From Frankiales bacterium (lineage in GTDB: Bacteria > Actinomycetota > Actinomycetes > Mycobacteriales > SCTD01), in the NCBI GenBank assembly GCA_025965755.1, contig JAOPWI010000113.1, positions 1 through 9,425 of the forward strand: a stretch of 9,425 nt of DNA, read 5' to 3'. Below the pieces are notes generated by a model. The model did no database searches, was not told the origin of the DNA, and saw nothing but the letters and a program-made list of their open reading frames with translations. The translations under genes were made by a program, and so were the position numbers. Below are positions 1 through 5,292 of the stretch, piece after piece; the stretch's first letter is position 1, and each line of letters opens with the position of its first letter.

Positions 1-1214
1 GGCAGCGGCACCAGGCGCACCGACAGCGTCCGCGCGGCCCGCAGGGCGCGGTCGCGCGCGTCGGGCAGCTCGGCCGGCGCCCCGAAGATGCACAGCGCCG
101 CGTCGCCCTGGAACTTGTTGACGAAGCCGCCCTCGGCGGTGACCACCTCGACCACCGTGCCGAAGAAGGCGTTCAGCCGCCCCACGACCTGCTCCGGGCC
201 GAGCTGCTCGGCCAGCCCGGTCGACCCGACGACGTCGACGAACAGCACCGCGACGTCGCGCCGCTCGCCGCCGAGCCGCACGCCCTGCTCCAGGGCCAGC
301 CGGGCCACGTCGGGCCCGACCTGCCGGCCGAACAGGTCGCGCAGCCGCTCCCGCTCCTGCAGCCCCTCCACCATCCGGTTGAAGCCGCTCTGCAGCTGCC
401 CGACCTCGGAGGCGTCGTAGACGGGCACCCGCACCTCGAGCCGTCCGGCGGCCACCTCGCGCAGCGCGCCCGTGACCGACTCCAGCGGGTCGCTGACCGA
501 GCGGGCGGCGAACAGCATGCCGCCGAGCCCGACGACGAGCCCCAGCCCGGCCAGGAAGAGCACCGCCCGCTCGTCGATGCGGCCCTCACCGCCGATGTCG
601 ATGAGCCCGGCGACGATGCCCAGCAGCGGCACGCCGGTGCCGAGCGCCCAGGACAGCAGCACCCGGCGGCGGACGCCGAGCAGCAGGGTCGGCGGCTCGC
701 TGGCGGACTCGAACGCCTCGGTGACCAGCGGGCGGGCCAGCCGCTCGGTGAGCAGGTAGCAGAGCGCGCAGGTCGTCAGGCCGCCGAGGCCGACCGTGAG
801 CCCGATGGACCCGGCGACGGCGTACCCGTCATTGAGGTTGACGCCGGTGAACAGCAGCACGCCGATCAGCCACAGCACGCCGTACAGCCGGACCAGCACG
901 GCCGGCAGCCGCAGCAGCCGGCGCCGGTCGCGCGTGCCGAGGTCCTCCTGCGGCCGCAGCAGCCAGGGCCGCAGCGGCCGCAGGAGCAGGATGCTCCCGA
1001 CCAGGCCGACCAGCAGGGCGAAGGCCAGGTAGCCGGCGAGCACGATGCCGTTGAGGACCGTGCCGGTGGGATCCCCGGGCCCGGGCGCCTGCGGCGCCAG
1101 GTAGGCCAGGTAGGAGAACACCACCGCTGCCCCGCTGAGATGGGAGCCGGTCATGGCCGGCCCCATCGCCAGCAGGAAGCGCCCGGTCATGACCCGCCGG
1201 CGCGGTGCGGTCAT
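1..1214 (-). CDS. Membrane-bound class III adenylate cyclase, HAMP type (3' end outside window)
   Basis: It converts ATP to cAMP at the inner face of the membrane. Translation from the ATG at 1214 stays open for 404 codons to the window edge. Six hydrophobic segments are visible at about residues 13-40, 53-78, 105-127, 131-155, 185-207 and 217-237. A HAMP linker follows (about 238-290), then the start of the cyclase domain (about 318 on). LFVDVVGST supplies the first metal aspartate, D327. VNKFQGDAALCIFGAP holds K367, the residue that selects adenine, and the second metal aspartate, D371. The second substrate residue and the transition-state Asn/Arg pair lie beyond the window, so activity cannot be fully judged. 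This order of parts matches the Mycobacterium tuberculosis Rv1318c-Rv1320c/Rv3645 group. The ATG overlaps the DUF3866 stop as ATGA with no clear Shine-Dalgarno, which suggests translational coupling. Confidence 0.93.
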   Translation of the reverse strand, partial: MTAPRRRVMTGRFLLAMGPAMTGSHLSGAAVVFSYLAYLAPQAPGPGDPTGTVLNGIVLAGYLAFALLVGLVGSILLLRPLRPWLLRPQEDLGTRDRRRLLRLPAVLVRLYGVLWLIGVLLFTGVNLNDGYAVAGSIGLTVGLGGLTTCALCYLLTERLARPLVTEAFESASEPPTLLLGVRRRVLLSWALGTGVPLLGIVAGLIDIGGEGRIDERAVLFLAGLGLVVGLGGMLFAARSVSDPLESVTGALREVAAGRLEVRVPVYDASEVGQLQSGFNRMVEGLQERERLRDLFGRQVGPDVARLALEQGVRLGGERRDVAVLFVDVVGSTGLAEQLGPEQVVGRLNAFFGTVVEVVTAEGGFVNKFQGDAALCIFGAPAELPDARDRALRAARTLSVRLVPL

Positions 1215-2263
1215 CCCAGCAGCCGGACGGCGTGGCGCCCGGCTGCGGCGGCGGCCACGAAGGCCACCGGATCGTCGTCCAGCCCGCGTCCCATCGACGA
1301 CAGCCGCACCGGTGAGCCGCGCAGCACGTCCAGCAGCCCGTCGTCGTCCACCTCGACCCGGCGGTGCCGGGCCAGCTCGGGCAGCTGCCCGGCAAGAGCG
1401 GCGTAGGACGCGGGCACGACCACGTCGGCCGGGGCGAGAGCGACCCGTCCGTACGCCGTGAGGGAGTGGTGCGAGACGCCGCGGTGCCGCTCGCGGGGGT
1501 CGGCCTGCGACATCCGCAGCACCGCGACCGCCCGGCCGCCGACCGCGACGGCGGCATTGACGGCCTCGCCGGCGGCCACTCCGGAGAAGCCCCACGCGGT
1601 TCCGGTGCCCAGGTTGCCCGGTCCCTGCGTGACCACGGCCAGCTCCGCGCCGAGGACCCGCTCGGCGGCCAGCAGCCCGGAGTGCAGCGTCACGCACTCG
1701 ACGTCGCCGCCAAAGGCCTGGCCGACGGTCACCGTGCCGGCCAGCGACGGCGCCAGCTCGGCCACCGTCCGGGAGAACCACAGGGGCAGCGCGCCGCCGT
1801 CGGTCATGACGTACGCGATGCGGGTGCCCGGCCGGTCGGCCAGCACCGCGGCGACCACGGCCGGCAGGGAGGAGTGCAGGTCCGCGACCACGACCGGCAT
1901 GCCGGGCGGGGCCAGCGGCTCGCCACCGGCCAGCGCGGCGTGGTGCGGCGAGTCCTGCTCGTCGGCGCCCAGGACGACGGCCTGCAGCGGGGTGTAGCGC
2001 GCCTTGACCAGGTGACCCGGGCCGGTGCGGTCCGGCGGCAGGCGGTCCGGCAGGGCGACCACGAGCGCGTAGCCGCCGGTGCCCAGCCCCATCGCGAGGG
2101 CGGTCGTGTTCAGCAGCACCGCGTCGCCCTCGACCGGCTCGCCGACCAGGGCCGGGTGGGCCAGCGCGCGCACCGGTGCGCCGTCGACCTCGGCCGTGAG
2201 CTCGACGGCTCCCGCCCACCGGCGGCCCAGCTGCGTCACCGTGCCGCGGCGCCAAGTGATCAC
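1211..2263 (-). CDS. DUF3866 family protein of unknown function
   Basis: This 350-residue protein is recognised as DUF3866 by recall of the family pattern. An N-terminal MITWRRGTV is followed by a segment with LLNTTALAMGLGTGGYALVV near residue 60 and the stretch GHLVKARYTPLQAVVLGADE near 90. Further conserved-looking stretches are VVVADLHSSLPAVVAAVL (about 125-142), YVMTDGGALPLWFSRTV, a glycine-rich QGPGNLGTGTAWGFSG in the middle, and RMSQADPRERHRGVSHHSLT. I see no signal peptide or membrane helix, so it is probably cytoplasmic. The family is widespread in Actinobacteria and has no established biochemical role that I know of. The GTG start at 2263 sits 6 bases downstream of a minus-strand TAGCCT, fitting a leaderless mRNA. 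Its TGA stop lies inside the ATGA start of the adenylate cyclase, so the two form one transcription unit. Confidence 0.88.
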   Translation of the reverse strand: MITWRRGTVTQLGRRWAGAVELTAEVDGAPVRALAHPALVGEPVEGDAVLLNTTALAMGLGTGGYALVVALPDRLPPDRTGPGHLVKARYTPLQAVVLGADEQDSPHHAALAGGEPLAPPGMPVVVADLHSSLPAVVAAVLADRPGTRIAYVMTDGGALPLWFSRTVAELAPSLAGTVTVGQAFGGDVECVTLHSGLLAAERVLGAELAVVTQGPGNLGTGTAWGFSGVAAGEAVNAAVAVGGRAVAVLRMSQADPRERHRGVSHHSLTAYGRVALAPADVVVPASYAALAGQLPELARHRRVEVDDDGLLDVLRGSPVRLSSMGRGLDDDPVAFVAAAAAGRHAVRLLG

Positions 2264-2286
2264 CCGCTCAGGCTAGCCTCGGCCGC
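2264..2286. promoter_or_regulatory. Shared divergent promoter for the DUF3866 gene and pafB
   Basis: The whole gap between the two divergent GTG starts is 23 bases. It contains the perfect palindrome AGGCTAGCCT at 2270-2279. The palindrome gives a TANNNT -10 hexamer (TAGCCT) on the plus strand at 2274-2279, 7 bases before the pafB GTG. The identical hexamer on the minus strand at 2275-2270 is 6 bases before the DUF3866 GTG. With -10 boxes this close, transcription should start at or very near each start codon, so both mRNAs are predicted to be leaderless. No Shine-Dalgarno fits in the gap. No convincing -35 box is seen on either side, where it would fall inside coding sequence. The promoter call is inferred from sequence only. 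Confidence 0.6.
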
Positions 2287-3240
2287 GTGGCGGCGAAGAA
2301 GACCGAACGGCTGCTCAACCTGGTCATCTGCTTGCTCGCGACCCGTCGCTTCCTGTCCGTTCAGGAGATCCGCGAGGCCGTGCCCGGCTACGACCAGGGC
2401 GAGGAGGCCTTCCGGCGGATGTTCGAGCGGGACAAGAACGAGCTGCGCGAGCTCGGGGTCCCGCTGGAGACCGGCACCCTGGCGGTCGCCTTCGACGACG
2501 AGCCCGGTTACCGCATCGCCCGCCGGGACTACGAGCTGCCCGAGCTGGTGCTCGAGCCCGACGAGGCGGCCGCGCTGGGCCTGGCCGCCCGGCTCTGGCA
2601 GTCCGCCCCGCTGGCCGGGGCGACCGGCAGCGCGCTGCTCAAGCTGCGGGCGGCCGGCGTCGACGCGCCCGAGGCCAGCGGCGCGCTCGAGCCGCGGGTG
2701 GGTGCCAGCGAGCCGGCCTTCGCGTCCGCGCTGTCGGCTGTGCGCGACGGCCGTCCCGTCCGCTTCGCCTACCGGACGATGGGCCGCCCGGACCCGGAGC
2801 AGCGCGAGGTCGAGCCGTGGGGCGTCGTGTCCTGGCACGGCCGCTGGTACCTCGTCGGGCTGGACACCGTCCGCGGCGCCGAGCGGGTGTTCCGGCTGTC
2901 CCGGGTCGTCGGCGACATCGCGGCGGTGGGGGAGCCCGGCTCGGTGACGATCCCGGGGCACGTCGACCTGCGCGCGCTGGTGGCCCGGATGGCCGCCGAG
3001 CAGCCTCGCTTCACCGCGCGGGTACGGGTGCGCGCCGGCGCCTGCTGGGCGCTGCGGCGCGAGGCCGACGCCAGCGAGCCGGCGCGCGAGGGCTGGGACC
3101 TGCTGTCCGTGGGCTTCTCCGATCCGGAGCGCTTCGCCGACCGGGTGGCCGGCTACGGCGCCGACGCCGTCGTCGAGAGCCCGCCCGAGGCGCGCGAGGC
3201 GGTCGTTCGGCGGCTGCGCGCGCTGGCGGGGGCGTCATGA
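2287..3240 (+). CDS. pafB: PafB, WYL-domain DNA damage response regulator subunit
   Basis: PafB pairs with PafC to activate the LexA-independent DNA damage regulon of Actinobacteria; in mycobacteria the complex responds to single-stranded DNA. The protein has 317 residues. A winged-helix DNA-binding region lies at about 1-60 (start AAKKTERLLNLVICLLATR, then LSVQEIREAVPGY). The WYL domain is at about 145-215, with VRFAYRTMGR on one strand, the eponymous W187-Y188-L189 in GRWYLVGLD, and RVFRLSRV after it. A C-terminal WCX-like extension follows. Length and architecture match stand-alone PafB rather than the fused PafBC of some genera. The GTG at 2287 was chosen because it begins the family N-terminus and sits 7 bases after TAGCCT. 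Its TGA overlaps the pafC ATG. pafA, often just upstream of pafB, is replaced here by the divergent DUF3866 gene. Confidence 0.93.
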   Translation: MAAKKTERLLNLVICLLATRRFLSVQEIREAVPGYDQGEEAFRRMFERDKNELRELGVPLETGTLAVAFDDEPGYRIARRDYELPELVLEPDEAAALGLAARLWQSAPLAGATGSALLKLRAAGVDAPEASGALEPRVGASEPAFASALSAVRDGRPVRFAYRTMGRPDPEQREVEPWGVVSWHGRWYLVGLDTVRGAERVFRLSRVVGDIAAVGEPGSVTIPGHVDLRALVARMAAEQPRFTARVRVRAGACWALRREADASEPAREGWDLLSVGFSDPERFADRVAGYGADAVVESPPEAREAVVRRLRALAGAS

Positions 3241-4193
3241 GCGGCTCGCTCGACCAGCTGCCGCGGCTGCTCGCGCTGGTGCCCTACCTGCTGGCCCGGC
3301 CGGGCGTGGCCGTCTCGGAGGTGGCCGAGGTCTTCGGCGTCTCGGAGCGGCGGCTGCGCGCCGACCTCGAGCTGCTGTGGGTGTGCGGGCTGCCCGGGCA
3401 CGGGCCGGGTGATCTCATCGACCTCGAGTTCGAGGGCGACACCATCACGATGCTCGAGCCGGCCGGAGTGACCCGACCGCTGCGGCTCACCGTGGACGAG
3501 GCGCTCGCGCTGATCGTGGCGCTGCGGGCCCTGTCGGAGACACCGGGGCTGGAGGAGCGCGACGCGGTCGACCGGGCGCTGGCCAAGGTGGAGCGGGTGG
3601 CCGGCGCCGCCGCCCTGCCCGCCGACCGGGTCGAGGTGGCCCTCGAGGGAGCGGGCGAGGTGCTGCCGGTCGTGCAGGACGCGCTGGACCGCCAGCGCCG
3701 CCTGCACCTGTCCTACTACGTGCCCGGGCGCGACGAGACCACCGAGCGCGATGTCGACCCGATGCGCCTGCTGCTGGTGGAGGGCCGGCCCTATCTCGAG
3801 GGGTGGTGCCGGCGGGCCGAGGGCGTCCGGCTGTTCCGGCTCGACCGGGTGCAGGGCGTCGAGCTGCTCGACGCGCCGGCCGACCCGCCGGCCACGGCCG
3901 AGCACCGCGACCTGTCGCAGGGCCTGTTCCAGCCGTCGCCCGAACACCTGCTGGTGACGCTCGTGCTGCGCCCGGGCGCGCACTGGGTCGCCGACTACCA
4001 CCCGTGCGAGTCGGTCGAGGCCGGTGACGTGCCCGGCGAGCTGGTCGTCGGGCTGCGGACGCCGACCACCGACTGGGTCCGGCGGCTCGCCCTGCGGCTG
4101 GGCGACCAGGGCCGGGTCGTCGCGCCGGCCGAGCTGGCCGAGGCCGTCAGGGCGGACGCCCGCGTGGCCCTCGCGGCCTACGGGCCGGCCTGA
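3237..4193 (+). CDS. pafC: PafC, WYL-domain partner of PafB
   Basis: This is the second subunit of the PafBC transcription activator. The 318-residue protein has the same plan as PafB. An N-terminal helix-turn-helix region (about 8-60) contains AVSEVAEVFGVSERRLRADL. The middle holds LRLTVDEALALIVALRAL. A WYL domain spans about 155-215 with LHLSYYVPGRDE, GRPYLEGW and RLFRLDRV, and a WCX-like C-terminal domain follows. The usual Trp of the WYL triplet is Pro here (P185-Y186-L187), while PafB keeps W-Y-L. The ATG at 3237 overlaps the pafB stop as ATGA, which fits coupled translation and equal production of the two subunits. A weak GC-rich purine stretch (GCGGGGG) precedes the start. It is clearly a separate protein, not an in-frame fusion, because pafB is in another reading frame. 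Confidence 0.92.
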   Translation: MSGSLDQLPRLLALVPYLLARPGVAVSEVAEVFGVSERRLRADLELLWVCGLPGHGPGDLIDLEFEGDTITMLEPAGVTRPLRLTVDEALALIVALRALSETPGLEERDAVDRALAKVERVAGAAALPADRVEVALEGAGEVLPVVQDALDRQRRLHLSYYVPGRDETTERDVDPMRLLLVEGRPYLEGWCRRAEGVRLFRLDRVQGVELLDAPADPPATAEHRDLSQGLFQPSPEHLLVTLVLRPGAHWVADYHPCESVEAGDVPGELVVGLRTPTTDWVRRLALRLGDQGRVVAPAELAEAVRADARVALAAYGPA

Positions 4194-4318
4194 GCGGGGG
4201 CGACCGGACACCCGCCCGAGTGACAGTCGTGGCGGTCCGGTCAAGGGTTGCGCATGCGCTGCCGATGCCCGGTGCGTTGCCGCGCACGGACGTGCGGCCC
4301 GCGAGAGGACTCGAAGCG
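4194..4318 (+). promoter_or_regulatory. Intergenic region with inverted repeats upstream of the zinc-ribbon gene
   Basis: This 125-base gap is the longest non-coding stretch in the window. It holds a perfect 8-base inverted repeat, GACCGGAC at 4202-4209 and GTCCGGTC at 4235-4242, with a 25-base loop. A self-complementary decamer GCGCATGCGC lies at 4250-4259. Two short stems could exclude each other: CGCAC at 4283-4287 can pair with GTGCG at 4272-4276 or with GTGCG at 4292-4296. AGAGGA at 4304-4309 is the likely ribosome binding site. The dinucleotide TA is absent from the plus strand, so no TANNNT -10 box exists here. Either the next gene is read from upstream or an atypical sigma factor is used. 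No U-tract follows the large repeat, so an intrinsic terminator is not supported. Confidence 0.45.
4202..4242. repeat. 8-base inverted repeat downstream of pafC
   Basis: GACCGGAC (4202-4209) and GTCCGGTC (4235-4242) are exact reverse complements separated by 25 bases. The pair starts 8 bases after the pafC stop. In RNA it could form a GC-rich stem at the end of the pafBC message or in the leader of the next gene. It could also be a protein binding site. The absence of a T-rich tail argues against a standard terminator. Confidence 0.5.
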
Positions 4319-4654
4319 ATGACGACGATCAAAGCGTCCTGCCCCAGCTGCGGCGAGGTCGAGCTGACCCCGGCCGAGGTCGCTCTCGTGGTCTGCAGCC
4401 ACGCGCCGCTGTCCTACTACGCCTTCCGGTGCGGCACCTGCACCGAGGAGATCCGCAAGCCCGCCGACGACCACGTCGTCGCCCTGCTCGTCTCCGGCGG
4501 CGTGCCGGCCCAGGTCTGGGAGCTCCCGGCCGAGGCGCTCGAGCCCCGCAGCGGGCCGCGCCTGACGTACGACGACCTGCTGGACTTCGCCCTGCAGCTC
4601 GGCGGCTGCGACACGCTGGCCGCCCTCGCGGACGCCCCGGTCGCCTCCTCCTGA
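4319..4654 (+). CDS. Conserved small zinc-ribbon protein, function unknown
   Basis: This 111-residue protein carries two CX2C knuckles, C8-P-S-C11 and C38-G-T-C41, spaced 26 residues apart, the layout of a structural zinc ribbon. A further cysteine is at C26. The rest is acidic and soluble: EIRKPADDHVVALLVSGGV (about 44-62) and a C-terminal helix LTYDDLLDFALQLGG. There is no signal peptide or membrane helix. I do not recognise a named family. The pattern resembles small hypothetical proteins found in Actinobacteria, possibly nucleic-acid or protein binding. The ATG at 4319 is preferred because AGAGGA lies 9 bases upstream and the CPSCG knuckle follows within ten residues. An upstream GTG at 4220 would add 33 residues of unlikely composition running through the inverted repeats. 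The gene lies between pafC and the tat genes. Confidence 0.75.
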   Translation: MTTIKASCPSCGEVELTPAEVALVVCSHAPLSYYAFRCGTCTEEIRKPADDHVVALLVSGGVPAQVWELPAEALEPRSGPRLTYDDLLDFALQLGGCDTLAALADAPVASS

Positions 4655-4664
4655 CGCCCGCCGC

Positions 4665-4680
4665 GGGCTAGCCTGCCCGC
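4665..4680 (+). promoter_or_regulatory. Putative leaderless -10 promoter before the small membrane protein
   Basis: GGGCTAGCCT at 4665-4674 contains the TANNNT hexamer TAGCCT (4669-4674), followed by 6 bases and the GTG at 4681. Its core GGCTAGCC is the same palindrome found before pafB. The spacing predicts transcription starting at the start codon, and no Shine-Dalgarno is present. The -35 region has no clear match. Confidence 0.5.
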
Positions 4681-4953
4681 GTGCGCTGGATCCTGATCGA
4701 CATCGCGATCGCCCTTGTGGCCCTCGCCGTCATGGCCGTGCTCGTGCTCGGGCTCTGGCGCAGGGTCACCAGCCTGGGGCGCGAGGTCAGCCGGGCCGGC
4801 GAGCTCGTCGGGCGGGCCACCGAGGACCTGGCCCGGGTCCAGGACGCGGCACCGCACGGTGGCGCGCGGCCGAACGAGCTGCACACCGCGTACGCCCCGG
4901 CGCCCGTCCGCACCGGACGGACCACCCGTCGTTCCCGCAGCGCCGCCCGCTAG
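4681..4953 (+). CDS. Small single-span membrane protein, function unknown
   Basis: This 90-residue protein begins with a strong hydrophobic helix at residues 4-26 (ILIDIAIALVALAVMAVLVL then GLW), followed by R27-R28. The positive-inside rule therefore puts the bulk of the protein in the cytoplasm. Residues 29-56 (SLGREVSRAGELVGRATEDL and on) look like an amphipathic, possibly coiled-coil helix. The last 15 residues are very basic (RTGRTTRRSRSAAR). The shape recalls DUF948-like or TatB-like small proteins, but it lacks the Phe-Gly or Gly-Pro hinge after the helix that TatA/TatB require, so I do not call it TatB. The GTG at 4681 lies 6 bases after TAGCCT, suggesting a leaderless mRNA. It sits 45 bases upstream of tatA, and its codon use fits that of its neighbours. 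Confidence 0.72.
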   Translation: MRWILIDIAIALVALAVMAVLVLGLWRRVTSLGREVSRAGELVGRATEDLARVQDAAPHGGARPNELHTAYAPAPVRTGRTTRRSRSAAR

Positions 4954-4966
4954 CACCGTCCCGGCG

Positions 4967-4992
4967 TACCCTGAGCTGTCGTCCTAGGAGGA
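4967..4992 (+). promoter_or_regulatory. Possible tatA -10 box and strong Shine-Dalgarno
   Basis: TACCCT at 4967-4972 fits the TANNNT -10 pattern, but here it lies 26 bases before the start codon, which leaves room for a short leader. AGGAGGA at 4986-4992 is a near-perfect ribosome binding site with a 6-base spacer to the tatA GTG at 4999. It is the only strong Shine-Dalgarno in the window and fixes the tatA start. The -10 call is weaker than the Shine-Dalgarno. Confidence 0.5.
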
Positions 4993-4998
4993 ACCCCC

Positions 4999-5292
4999 GT
5001 GCTCGGTCTCGGCACCACAGAGCTCATCATCGTCGCGGTCGTCATCATGGTGCTGTTCGGCGCCAAGCGGCTGCCTGACTCGGCGCGGGCCCTTGGCCGG
5101 TCGATGCGCATCCTCAAGGCGGAGACCAAGGGCCTGCACAACGACGACGACGTGGCGACCCCGCTCGCGCCGTCCGTGACGCCGCCCGGTCCCCGGTTCG
5201 ACCCGCAGACCGGCCAGCCCGTCGGCCAGCGCTTCGACCCGCAGACCGGCCTGCCGCTGGACGCCCAGCAGCAGCCCGGCCGCCAGCCCTAG
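4999..5292 (+). CDS. tatA: TatA, pore-forming subunit of twin-arginine translocase
   Basis: TatA oligomerises in the cytoplasmic membrane to let folded proteins with twin-arginine signals across. The 97-residue protein shows the family plan. A transmembrane helix spans residues 1-19 with a polar residue E8 near its start. The F20-G21 hinge and an amphipathic helix (AKRLPDSARALGRSMRILK) follow. The cytoplasmic tail is disordered and proline- and glutamine-rich. The tail contains two 12-residue repeats beginning RFDPQTG at about residues 66 and 78. The length is usual for actinobacterial TatA. The GTG start has an AGGAGGA Shine-Dalgarno. The stop codon is immediately followed by the tatC start, so the two are co-transcribed and probably coupled. 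No tatB is visible nearby; Actinobacteria usually carry it elsewhere. Confidence 0.95.
   Translation: MLGLGTTELIIVAVVIMVLFGAKRLPDSARALGRSMRILKAETKGLHNDDDVATPLAPSVTPPGPRFDPQTGQPVGQRFDPQTGLPLDAQQQPGRQP
5197..5250 (+). repeat. Tandem 36-base repeat in the tatA tail
   Basis: The 18 bases TTCGACCCGCAGACCGGC occur identically at 5197-5214 and 5233-5250, a period of 36 bases (12 codons). They encode FDPQTG twice, inside units RFDPQTGQPVGQ and RFDPQTGLPLDA. Exact identity of 18 bases, with divergence in the remainder of the unit, points to a duplication within the disordered TatA tail. Confidence 0.85.

Noticed and set aside
829..1557. 242-codon minus-strand frame across the cyclase/DUF3866 junction
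   Set aside because: It is out of frame with both recognised proteins and has no family motifs. The cyclase frame from 1214 shows six membrane helices, a HAMP domain and catalytic residues.
1364..2947. 527-codon plus-strand open frame running across the DUF3866 gene and into pafB
   Set aside because: It spans two divergent real genes, has low-complexity Arg/Gly/Ser composition and changes character at the boundary. DUF3866 and PafB are clear homologues in the other frames.
4220..4236. PafBC/RecA-type damage promoter (TTGTCRGTG-N8-TANNNT) near the pafBC genes
   Set aside because: The reverse strand reads CTGTCACTC here, which misses key positions, and no TANNNT follows at the right distance. 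There is no support for damage autoregulation at this spot.
4194..4242. Intrinsic terminator after pafC
   Set aside because: The 8-base stem has a 25-base loop and is followed by AAGGG, with no T-rich tract.
4250..4259. GCGCATGCGC palindrome as an operator
   Set aside because: A 10-base palindrome made of GC repeats is expected by chance in such DNA, and it has no dyad beyond this core. It is kept only as a note in the intergenic entry.
4220..4318. Upstream GTG start extending the zinc-ribbon protein by 33 residues
   Set aside because: The extension runs through the inverted repeats and has no ribosome site. The ATG at 4319 has AGAGGA 9 bases upstream and places the zinc knuckle at the N-terminus.
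4656..4668. GCCCG-CCG-CGGGC hairpin as terminator of the zinc-ribbon gene
   Set aside because: A 5-base stem with a 3-base loop and no U-tract, overlapping the predicted -10 region of the next gene. Chance occurrence is likely.
4681..4953. Calling the small membrane protein TatB
   Set aside because: After the membrane helix it has Leu-Trp-Arg-Arg rather than the Phe-Gly or Gly-Pro hinge, and no conserved TatB N-terminus is seen.
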